Notes under the pieces: model-generated | The model's input: the letters and a program-made list of their open reading frames with translations, nothing else | Told to the model about the DNA's origin: nothing | The model's database searches: none | Part shown: piece by piece, positions 1 to 10,048 of the stretch | How the letters are laid out: the number at the start of each line of letters is the position of its first letter | How positions within the stretch are numbered: position 1 is the first letter of the stretch | Source: Anas platyrhynchos | Lineage: Eukaryota; Chordata; Aves; Anseriformes; Anatidae | Length of the DNA stretch: 64,000 nt | NCBI RefSeq assembly: GCF_047663525.1 | Contig: NC_092588.1 | Location: 147,975,501 to 148,039,500 of the forward strand | Direction of reading: 5' to 3' | Translations under genes and position numbers: made by a program

Positions 1-1290
1 GATCAGTCTTCCTTTTGTCAACTGATGCAGTCACTACATTGTAGAAAGCCACCAGATTGGTCAGGCACGATTTGCCTTTGGTGAAGCCATGTTGGCTGTC
101 TTGGATCACCTCCTGGTCTTGCATTTGCCTCAACATTGCTTCCAGGAGGACCTGTTCCATGATCTTTCCAGGAACAGATGTGAGTCTCATAGGTTTGTAC
201 TTCCTCAGGTTCTCCTTTCTATCCTCTTTAAAAATGGGAGTGATGTTTCCATTCTTCCAGTCACCAGGGACCTCATCTGATGGCCAGGACTTTTCAAATA
301 TGATGGAGAGAGGCTTGGTAACTATGTCAGCCAATTCCTTCAGGACTCTGGGATGCATGTCATCAGGCCCCACCACAGTGTGTGGGACTTTGTTCCCCCA
401 GTCTCTATCTACAATTTCACAGAAATGAAAGACTTGGGAAGCCTGACTATCAGTGAAGACTGAAGTAAAGAAGGTGTTGAGTACCTCAGTCTTCTCCACA
501 TCTGTAGTTACCTGTTCACCCTTTTATCCATCATTGGGGGGACACCCTCCTTGACCTTTCCTTTCTGAGCAATGTGTCTATAGAACCCCTTCCTGTTATT
601 CTTCACATCCCTTGCCAAGCTCCATTCCATCTGTGCCTTGGCTTTCCTTATCCCATCCCTGCACATGCAAACTGTATTCTTCCCAGGCCACGTGTTCCTG
701 CTTCCACTGACTGTGAATTTCCTTCTTGTGCCTCAGTTTGACCAACATGTCCTTGTTCAGCCATCCTTGTTGACTGCCTTCCCTGCCCACTTTTTTATAG
801 AGGGGGATGGAGAGCTCTTGCACTCTAGGGAAAACATCCTTAAAGACTCTCCAGTTCTGTTCAGCTCCTTTGTCCTTAAGGACAGTATTCCATGGGATTT
901 CACCTACTAGGTATTTAAATATCCTGAAGTTTGCTCTTTGTAACTTCAAGGTCCTGACTTTGCCCTTTGCCAGGCCCATATTCCTTGACATCACAAAGTC
1001 AACCAGGGCATGGTCACTGCAGTCAAGACTGTCTCCAGGTTTGACCTCTTTAATGAACTCTTCCACATTGGTGAGCACCAGATCCAGTAACACTTCTCCT
1101 TTGGTTGGTTTGCCTAATAACTTGGACCAGAAATTTATCCTCAACGCATTCTAGTAATCTGCTAGATTGCTTACAGCTTGCTGTGTAGTTTTCCCAGCAG
1201 ACATCTGGGTGGTTGATGTCCTCCATCAGGATGAGAGCATGAGAGCATGACACTTCTTGTAGCTGAAGCAAAAAGACCTCATCAACAGCT
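1..1290 (-). mobile_element. CR1 LINE fragment, ORF2 endonuclease end to start of reverse transcriptase, cut by the window edge
   Basis: On the minus strand this is a decayed piece of CR1 ORF2, the endonuclease/reverse-transcriptase polyprotein that carries out target-primed retrotransposition. From right to left it shows SHALILMEDINHPDVCW (about 1240-1190; the usual form has GDFN, so the G is lost), then SDHALVDF (about 1020-1000), the terminal SDH motif of the APE-type endonuclease, then a linker rich in K and W, and [15 protein letters not shown] at about 60-15, just before the RT motif A, which would lie left of position 1. The frame shifts near 1118 (one extra base between the endonuclease segments) and breaks again near 600; frames left of that are stopped. 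The 5' end is truncated near 1290, as is usual for CR1. The element is dead. The plus-strand open frames here are shadows. Confidence 0.9.
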
Positions 1291-2157
1291 CCCCCTTAAT
1301 CAGGCAAAGCTTAAAGAACCCTCATAGCTGAGGTGGATAATAAAAATAGTCTTCCAAAGACCCCAAAATCATTGAAGTACATTTTTACCAGTGATTTTCA
1401 GTGAGAATTTTCATGTAGTTTCCTTAGACAATTTGGAAATATATGCTGTACTAAGTGTTTGATGACAGCAGACATTTATTGTTCTTGATCTCTGTTTTAC
1501 AGAGATGCCAGTGGGCATAGTCTGAATGTACAGGATGAGTTCTGAACATAGCTGTTCTGTCCTGTCTGAATCACTCCAATCACCAGACATTGCTTTCAGC
1601 CACCTATCTGATTGATCCAATAGCCTTTATGATATCAACTGTTCTTGGGCATAAACTCTAAATACGCATTAAGCTGTATCAATTTACATTACAGGAGGTT
1701 TAAGTTAGTTTCTGTTTTAACCAGAACCTTTCTTTCTATTATTTATCTGCATATTTCACTCTGAATATATTTAATATATATTTCTTTTGTACATTTGGGT
1801 ATGTGTTTAGGAAATTTACTGCCAGGAATCTCCCTGCCATTCCCAGCATACCTGGGTTATGACTAGACTAGAAAATGGTTTGTGGGAGCTGCTTTCTTAT
1901 TGTTTACTTTTTTAAACTCTTAGTCCAGTCTTGATGCTGGTCTAGCTATTGCACTCTGCAAAACAGTGACTGTGCATAGTTCAGGGATTAGCACATGCCA
2001 GCACTCCTACTCCTGTAAAATATCCTTTTGACACTAGTAAATCTTCATTTGTCTTTAATGGCTGAAGTACCTAAGAGAAAGTCTATATTTTTCTATGACT
2101 TTTAAAAAGCTTAAAAAACAGTCTTTATACAGAAGAAATCCTGGCTTGCATAAGAAG
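1291..2157. other. Unique AT-rich DNA between two CR1 copies
   Basis: No recognisable gene or repeat. The minus-strand frame at 1411-1620 has no motif I recognise and sits in ordinary AT-rich sequence. Confidence 0.5.
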
Positions 2158-2745
2158 TAGTGTGACCAGCAGGGCTAGGGAAGTGATTGTCCCCCTGTAC
2201 TCAGCTCTGGTGAGGCCACACCTTGAGTACTGTGTTCAGTTTTGGGCCCCTCGCTACAAGAAGGCCATTGAGAGACAAGGCTCGAGTGAGTCCAGAGAAG
2301 GGTGACAAAGCTGGTGAAGGGTCTGGAGAACAAGTCTTACAAGGCGCGGCTGAGGGAGCTGGGCTTGTTCAGCCTGGAGAAGAGGAGGCTCAGGGGCGAC
2401 CTTATCGCCCTCTGTAGGTACCTTAAAGGAGGCTGTAGCGAGGTTGGTGTTGGTCTATTCTCCCATGTGCCTGGTGACAGGACGAGGGGGAATGGGCTAA
2501 AGTTGCACCAGGGGAGTTTTAGGTTGGATATTAGGAAGAACTTCTTTACTGAGAGGGTTGTGAGGCATTGGAACGGGCTGCCCAGGGAAGTGGTGGAGTC
2601 ACCATCCCTGGATGTCTTTAAAAGACGTTTAGATGTAGAGCTTAGTGATATGGTTTAGTGGAGGACTTGTTAGTGTTAGGTCAGAGGTTGGACTCGATGA
2701 TCTTGAGGTCTCTTCCAACCTAGATAATTCTGTGATTCTGTGAAA
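2158..2745 (+). mobile_element. CR1 LINE, 5'-truncated 3' end (young subfamily)
   Basis: Plus-strand CR1 3' terminus of about 590 bp. It begins inside ORF2 (the [11 protein letters not shown] region is readable near 2210-2240), carries the C-terminal ORF2 block, a short 3' UTR with GGTTGGACTCGATGATC and CTCTTCCAACC, and ends in two copies of the octamer ATTCTGTG (2728-2743). Severe 5' truncation and the octamer tail are hallmarks of CR1. The same subfamily recurs in the opposite orientation at 17601-18157. I see no target-site duplication, as expected for CR1. Confidence 0.95.
2302..2658 (+). pseudogene. CR1 ORF2 C-terminal remnant
   Basis: About 118 residues of open frame encode the region after the reverse transcriptase: [18 protein letters not shown], then [15 protein letters not shown], then [19 protein letters not shown], ending at the natural ORF2 stop (…LSDMV). 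The upstream frame with [11 protein letters not shown] is shifted near 2270-2290, so even this remnant is not continuous with its reverse-transcriptase part. The first ATG is internal to the family frame, not a real start. It has no expected function. Confidence 0.85.
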
Positions 2746-3149
2746 TTGTCACATTCTTCCCCTCTGTTTTGGTATTCATCTTCTTAGATACCCTCAGATG
2801 GAACAGAGACAATGTATCCTCATTAGTAAGTATCAAATAGCAGACCCAATCAGGTCCTCTGGCATGTTACTGTGTATGTGAAGTAACCAACTGTACAAAG
2901 CGCCTACTGCATATGTGCTCAAACTGTACAACCACTTTGATCTGAGGGGAGGAATGACTATGTATAATAGAGACACCAATGAATGGATTTCTATCAAAGT
3001 TAACACTTGCTTTCTCTTGCCATAAATGGAAGTCTAAGTAGGTGAAAAGTTAATCCTCTCACAGAATGTATAATTCAAAGTGATAGTGAGAGAAGAAGAA
3101 GAATGACCAAATTCCACAAAGGTGTTTAAGTATCTAAACCATGTCCACT
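2746..3149. other. Unique spacer between two same-strand CR1 copies
   Basis: About 400 bp of unremarkable sequence. Nothing recognisable seen. Confidence 0.45.
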
Positions 3150-3660
3150 ACAAGAAGGACATTGAGGTACTGGAGCATATCCAAAGAAGAGTAATGAAGC
3201 TGGTGAAGGATTTAGAAAACGAGTCTTATGAGGAGTGGCTGAGGGAACTGGGATTGTTTAGCCTAGAGAAAAGGAAGCACAGTGAAGACCTTATCACACT
3301 CTACAATTTCCTTAAAGGAGTCTACAATGAGGTGGGAATCGGACTCTTCTCCCAAGTACCAAGTGATAAGATGAGGGAAAATTGTCTCAGGTTATGCCAG
3401 GAGAGGTTTAGGTTGGACATTAGGAGAAATTTTGAAAGAGATATTGAAATATTGAAAGAGATATTGAAATATTGAAAGAGTTGTGCGGAATTTGAAGAGG
3501 TTGCCAAGGAAGTGGTTGAGTCACCATCCCTGGAGGTTTTCAAGAAATGTATAGATTTGAAACTTAGTAGCTTGGTTTAGTAGTGGACTTTAATACTGGG
3601 TTAAATGCTGGACTAGAAAGTCTTAAAGATCTTTTCCAACCTGAATGATTCTATGATAAG
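3150..3660 (+). mobile_element. CR1 LINE 3' end, old and degraded copy
   Basis: Same strand as the copy at 2158-2745 but far more diverged. Readable ORF2 C-terminal signals are [36 protein letters not shown] and GLFSQVPSDKMRENC. The 3' UTR is recognisable (CTTTTCCAACCTGAATGATTC), and the tail is ATTCTATG (3647-3654) rather than ATTCTGTG. The frame breaks where a 20-bp tandem duplication lies (3434-3480). Confidence 0.9.
3434..3480 (+). repeat. 20-bp tandem duplication inside CR1
   Basis: GAAAGAGATATTGAAATATT occurs at 3434-3453 and 3454-3473, with a 7-base third start at 3474-3480. It falls where intact CR1 copies read FFTxRVVRHW, so it is specific to this locus and arose after insertion. 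Confidence 0.95.
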
Positions 3661-6324
3661 CTTAAGTCTCATGGAACTGAATGACACTAAACTTTTGGAA
3701 GTCACCAGGAAAGTCAATGGTAGAACAAAACATTGACAAATTAGTTAAATTCAGTCAAAAATATTTTTTCTTTATTCAACATTTGATATCAAGATTGTTT
3801 CTGAAGTCTGCAAAATCACATAGAGGAATAAGAGCCAAACAAATAATTCATTTCTTCTACCGAAAGTAAAATAAATAAATAAAAATAAAAATCTTTATTT
3901 TTATTGGAAACAAACATTTGAAAACATAAATCCAGAAAATACTCTTAACGATATCTGTCATAACAGGATTTCACTAGGGAATATGCAAAGGATGTATGAA
4001 ACAAATGTCAGTGATTTCTAGTGTCATCATTTCCTTTTTTACATTATTATTTTAGGAAGAAGGCAAATAAAAATTCCCTTCTTTTTACTGGAAGTTTTAT
4101 TGTTAATTTTCATAATATTTAAAATGACAGACTAAAAACAATTGTTTTGCAAATACAGAGGTGGTCTAGCAGTTTACTGGAAGAAACTGGAAGATTGTGA
4201 ATCTCATTGTCAGAATTATTTTCACTTTTCCAATTCAAACTTAGGTTTCTTCTGAAATTGTTCGTTGTTCATATTGTTCGTTGTTTTGAAATATAGAGTC
4301 ATACAGTAATGTATTCTGAGACCATTCCTATCTGAAACAGCATAAATAGCAGGGCTATTGCATATTCTAACTCATTATTTATAAAAAGTTGGTAGCTGCT
4401 GTTGAATGAGCATGCTTATAGGAGGCATAGCCCTTTCAAGATGGAGTCTGTGATAAACAGTAAACGTGTTTAGCCCACCATTTATTGCTTTTCATTAGAG
4501 TTCATATATTTGTTTTATAAGCTTGAAACAGAATCAATGTGGAATTTCTTGTCTGAAGGAGTTTGCTCTTTCGTGGGATGGATTGGAGGTGAGGAACTGA
4601 ATCCTTTCTGGAAAGAAACTTCCAGATACAAAGATATGACAGGGCAGCAAAGAAAAGCAGAAAGTCTCCTCTAGACCTTGCAAGTCTGTAGTTTTCTAGA
4701 ACACTCAGGGACATACATAGGCAGGTCTCCGAGACGACAGGGAAAAAAGGTCATAGGCATCAGAAGGCATCACTTAGATTTGGATGCAACACACAAGCCA
4801 CTGCTTTGAGGGAAAACCACTCCTGGTGAAAGGAAATCCCCTTGGACACCCTGGGAAGGGGAAGATTGATGTATAACCCTTTATTTATTTTATTTTTTTC
4901 CTATTCTGTCTTTTCCATTCATGGACAAATTTAAATATTCTACTTTATAGACTAATAAATGTATATTTTAATGGGATAGTAGCCTGTCTGTATTTTCTCT
5001 GGTGAGTCCCTATAAAGAAAAGACCTAGACAAATCCTTGCCATCTTTTAAAGTATCACATAAGCATGAGTCTTCTGGAAGAAAGCAGTATGTTAGCCATT
5101 CAATACCTAGAGTAAGCTTTTAAAACATGTCTTGAATTTGAGAACAGCTCAGCTGAGGACATTTGCTACCTACTGTCAATGTTAAACTTCAGTATATATC
5201 TCTCTTTTACAAAAATGAAAATATTTATAACTCTCCTAATGGTAAGGATAGACAGGCACTAGAATAAATTACCGAGGCATTTATAGAGCTTCTTCATGTA
5301 AGATTTTAAAACATATTAGATAAGTGTCTATCAATAATAGTTTTGATATAAATAACTCAGCTTTGGGTGAAGAATGGACTATATGACGTCCCAGGGTGCT
5401 CTTCCCTCCCACCTCTTGTTAGCAGTCAGTGAAAGAGAAACACATATCCATAAGCAAATGCTTCCTCAGAAAATTTTTTCATAATAAGAAAAAAAACAGG
5501 CAATCCAAAATAGCTTAAATAAAAAAGTTGTACATAAGCTATTTATCATTTAGCTTATTCAATCCTCCAAGATACAAATAAGACAAAAGGACCCATGGAT
5601 AATTAACCTTCAGGAAAGCACAAAAAGGCCAAGGACAAAATTACTGAAAATGCACAGGAATCTTAATTCTACCAGGTCAGTATGTATGCTACAGCTTTCC
5701 CAAGCCTCATTAAAAGGATGAAATACGTGATGCAATATTTAGAAGAGTCCTGATTCCATAAAATATCCTATTGTCTCTCTAGCTTAGTCTTATCACCTCA
5801 TATTCAACTATTAAAAATTAAAAATCCTGTGGGTGAACTCCCCCCTCTTGTATGCATATTGTTTTCACAGAGCTTTCCCATAATCTCTGAACTCTTTTGG
5901 TATCAGCCCCATGACAGATAACCAGCTTCCACAGAGATTTCTTCTTAGCTAAGATCATAGAGCTTAGAGTTTGTCATATCCTACATAACTAAGCCTTCCA
6001 GCTAAAGTATATTTATAAAGCTTGAGGCTGACTAGATCCTTTCTTGTATTGTCAACAGACTCATTAAACATGATCTTCTATTTCTTTTGCAGTGGAAGAC
6101 TGGGAGGTCACACGTGATGTACTTTGTCCTTAAAAATAATCATACTATCTTTTTAGCATTAACAATGTATGAGGGAGAATTTTTATTTTATAAATAGCTT
6201 CAGACAAAGACTGTGATAAAACTTATTGATAAATAGCAATAATTAAAAGAAGAAAGCAAAGGGCAAAATGAGAGGACATCTTCAGGAGGAAAATAAACCA
6301 AGAACTTTTTGTAAAGGAGTGTCT
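3661..6324. other. Unique AT-rich DNA, no gene seen
   Basis: No exon-like or repeat family signal recognised. It contains a small duplication of TTGTTCGTTGTT (4259-4270 and 4274-4285) and a TAAA-rich patch at 3866-3900. The minus-strand frame at 4502-4714 shows no known motif. Confidence 0.5.
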
Positions 6325-6420
6325 GGCTTGGAGGCAGGAGATTTCAGGTCTATTTCTGTCTCTATTGCTGATCAGATATGTGTATTGGAAACCTCAGCTG
6401 GCTCCTTCCTCTTCTCAGAA
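6325..6420 (+). mobile_element. Possible ancient MIR-type SINE trace
   Basis: GGCTTGGAGGCAGGAG, then CTGATCAGATATGTG about 40 bases later, then a TTGGAAACCTC segment and CTTCCTCTTCTCAG, follow the order of the MIR core and its downstream part (TGGAGTCAGGAG … CTGTGTGACCTTGGGCAA … CCTCAGTTTCCTC). The match is by eye and diverged. MIR copies are old enough to predate birds. An open frame of 91 codons at 6268-6543 runs across it but resembles no protein I know. Confidence 0.4.
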
Positions 6421-6998
6421 CAGATCTCAGCGGCACATCACCCACCTCCTGGGTCACTCTTTGCTAAGCAGAATATGAAATGCACTGCTACAGAAGCACT
6501 ACCATTCACCAGGGTAGATCTCAGTAGTGAAATACAAGGTTGACTTGTCCTACAACATCCCTGTATTAATGTTTCTGTGTCCCTTTGAGCTTCTGGAAAT
6601 TCTCAGGCCATGTAGGTGGAATACATGGGCTCTAAACAGGGTTACCTAGAAATTTATCATCTGGGCTTTTCTGACTTATGTGCTTCAGCTAAGTACCTCT
6701 ATATAAAGATATTTACAGCTAGAGGCTTATATTTGAGCTAAATGTCCATGTTCCTGGCCCAGTCCCTAGAAATCTAGTCAATGCAGTCTGGTGAACTATA
6801 CTCACTGTACGTTTAGGATATACATTTATTCATAATATGTGATAACGAATCCACAGACAAGGAGAAAATAACCATCACTTTTACAGCTTCCAAATGAGGC
6901 TGTGGAACCCACTATCCGATCTTCAAGCTGTTGTTCAAGTAATCAATCAAGTCATATATCTCCAAAGCATTCTCATCTACAGCAAGCAGATAATGCAC
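6421..6998. other. Unique DNA, nothing recognised
   Basis: Ordinary AT-rich sequence leading into the TTTTA array. Confidence 0.4.
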
Positions 6999-7142
6999 TT
7001 TTATTTTATTTCATTTTATTTTATTTATTTTATTTTATTTTATTATTTTATTTTATTTTATTTTATTTTATTTTATTTTATTTTATTTTATTTTATTTTA
7101 TTTTATTTTATTATTTTATTTTATTATTTTTTTTATTTATTT
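6999..7142 (+). repeat. (TTTTA)n microsatellite
   Basis: About 144 bp of TTTTA pentamers with a few units changed to TTTA, TTA or TTTC. Long open frames across it (I, L, F and Y runs) are products of the repeat. Confidence 0.95.
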
Positions 7143-9831
7143 GCCTTTCAAACTCCCCAACTAGTTTAAAGCATATTGTTCCATTTATAAAAAATTGTTT
7201 GCATTTGCTTATTGTCTGTTTGGAATAATTTTTTCCTTTATCAGGTTTATGAAGAGACAGAAAATCCAACTAGATTCATGCACTATACAACAGCAGGAAG
7301 ATGGCATTTTTATCTCCAATGCAGTTTTCATTGAAGCATGGACTAAACCTATTTACATATACCCACAAATGTCCATCAATCTCTTTACAATAAAACCCTG
7401 TTAAACCCTGTAATTTTCTCCTTTGTCTGTAAGCATTTTTTCCTCTTTCAAATATAATTTTAATATATCAAACATCATCTTGTTATAGCCTATTTAAATT
7501 GCTAACCTAGGATTTTCTTGCTCTTTTTTACATGAGGAACATAATACATTGGCTTTAGCAAACCTTTTTTTTTTTTTCCCACATGTGTGTGCTTTTGTGC
7601 TTGTGATTTTATTTCTTTTTTTTAAGTAGCCTTAGACAAATAATATTATATAAATAAATTTCTTTACTTCCCCCTGCAGAACCCTCATAATTGTTTCCTC
7701 TTTTAACACCTTCTACAACCTGACAAATAGACCTTCTAAAAATGGCATGTTTCCCCCAGGTAAAAAAAAAAATAAAATGCTTTTCCTTCCTCTGAGATCA
7801 TAAATAAAAATATGAAAAAAATAATAATAATTTAAAATGATTTTTTTTCTAACAACTGTGAAGGTCATTTTCTTCAAATATTGAAATACTCTAAATGTGA
7901 GAGTAGAAAAAATGAAAGTTGAATATTTCACCATATAAAAAAAAAAGATAATATGGCCACAGATTTCATATAAATTAGGGTAATCTGGTTTGCTGTCGGT
8001 CATAAAACTAGTCTAATAATTTCAAGTAACACCTTAGGTATCAAGTTGATTAATCTTGTTTGAGCTAGAATATAATGTTTCTCATATACACTATTACCCA
8101 TTGCATTATCCAACTGCAAGTTCTTTAAGGCAGATACCTCCCATTTTTTGGACAGGAATAAGTTAAAGAAAATCTTGACTAATGCCATACTTTCCTATAT
8201 GTTACGACATACAAATATTAACATAAAATTCCTTATGTTGTGCCAGGCTCCCTCACTATCAAAATATTTACCTCATGTCTCCATTCTGATTTTGATTAGG
8301 TTTGATTTACAGACACTGGATCCTTGCTGAAGAACAAACTCTCTGTGCAAAGGCTAAAGAGTCTTATTATGGCATATTTTTCCTTGCTCCACACTATATA
8401 AAATGAACAAGATATTCATACACAAAAAATCAGAGCTACATAACTTCTTATACTTCAAAAATACGTCTATCTCTACATCTTTAAGTAAAGAATAAAATTT
8501 TAATTAGTTTTGAAAACTGTGCCTGACATTTGTAATGATATTCAGTGCCTCCTATACAACTTTTTTACAGAATGGAAGATGTATTTTAAAAAAATCATTG
8601 CTCGTGAAAAGACACCAGAAGACAGCTTACCAAGAACTGAGTATTTGTTGGCATGGAATAAATCACTGCAATTCATCAGTATTGATGCAGGCATCAGATA
8701 GAGAAATTCCAGGGGTTAAGAGAAATTCCAGGGCGTGGAATTTCCTCCCCCCAGCACCCCACCTAAGAAAAGGACTAGATGATAAAATCTGTATTTTCTA
8801 GAAAAATAAAAATAAATAAATAAATAAATCTGTGAGTGTAGGTATAGAATTTCATTAAATATATACATATGTATATATATACATATATTTGTTCGGACTG
8901 CAGAAACTTGTGGTTGAACTTGTATAATTCTTTAGGACCAGCATGTCATATCTAGATTTCTAGATTTCAGTCATTAGAGAATTTAAGGAATTATTTATTT
9001 TCTTATTAAAACCTTATTGACTTAAGCATTAAAAAAAAATAATCCATATTTTCCATTTGAATTTTTATAATGTCAGGTTCCAGCACCTTTTTCTGTCTGA
9101 TCTGTCTGTTTAGTTTTTGAACCAGGTGTCATTTTTCAGTGCTGAATACACGTACAAATAAATTTGAGAAATATTATGTTTAACATTTTCTTTTCTTCCT
9201 TGACAATAAATTTCACAAACTACAATGAATAGTGTCACCTTTTTCAAAAATATCAGAATATTTCTACAAGTATTGTTTTTGCCTAGGTAAAAATAAATTT
9301 ATGTTGTCTGACAGGTTTTTCAACTCCAACTTATTCAGAATTTACATGAGGTGCGTATCCAGGATGGATCTGTGTCCACACTGAGAACCAAAAACCACCT
9401 TTGGTTTGCTGAACACTTAGTGTAATCTTCCATGACAGTAATCAGGGAAAACAGTACATCATTGATTGTCCTAAGCCATGCTGTTTTCCAGCCATTTTGG
9501 AAGAAACATAGTATCTTAACAAAAATGGACACTGTTATAGTGCATTTCTGATTTCTCTTTACAAAGAACGCCATCATCTGTGATTTTTCCCAGTGTCTGG
9601 GACATTACTGCTGGGACACTACAGAGAACTTTTATAATTCCTTCAAAATTCACCTAAGCTGCCTTACATTTCCAGTAGCTTCAACCTGATTTGGGAAGAA
9701 ACTCTGGCTACTTCTGGATAACATACGTACTTAGATCCCCTAGTATCACCACTGTCTAAAGCAAACTGTTTCTGTTCTGTTCACATGACTCCCAAACAGT
9801 GACATAAAATCTCTTAGAGAGAGTGTTTTGT
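7143..9831. other. AT-rich unique DNA with small repeats
   Basis: No gene seen. It contains a T13 run (about 7566), (TAAA)n at 8803-8828, and a TA/CATA block at 8858-8891 with a perfect palindrome around ACATATGT. A motif GAAATTCC repeats 20 bases apart (8702-8709 and 8722-8729), followed by its inverse GGAATTTC at 8737-8744. Confidence 0.5.
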
Positions 9832-10048
9832 AGGGAAGGGAAGGGAAGGGAAGGGAAGGGAAGGGAAGGGAAGGGAAGGGAAGGGAAGGGAAGGGAAGGG
9901 AAGGGAAGGGAAGGGAAGGGAAGGGAAGGGAAGGGAAGGGAAGGGAAGGGAAGGGAAGGGAAGGGAAGGGAAGGGAAGGGAAGGGAAGGGAAGGGAAGGG
10001 AAGGGAAGGGAAGGGAAGGGAAGGGAAGGGAAGGGAAGGGAAGGGAAG
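9832..10048 (+). repeat. (AAGGG)n pentanucleotide array, uninterrupted
   Basis: About 217 bp, close to 43 units, of AAGGG with no visible interruption. The plus strand is all purine with a GGG run every five bases, so G-quadruplex or triplex structure is plausible. The 79-codon frame (REGKG repeats) is a product of the array. Confidence 0.98.

Noticed and set aside
57..910. Plus-strand frames of up to 123 codons at the left edge
   Set aside because: Antisense shadows of the CR1 ORF2 fragment read on the minus strand.
3434..3480. CRISPR-like direct repeats
   Set aside because: Contiguous tandem copies without spacers inside a CR1; eukaryotic context.
6894..7228. Membrane-like protein (I, L, F and Y rich, about 100 codons)
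   Set aside because: Translation of the TTTTA array; the hydrophobic look is a composition effect.
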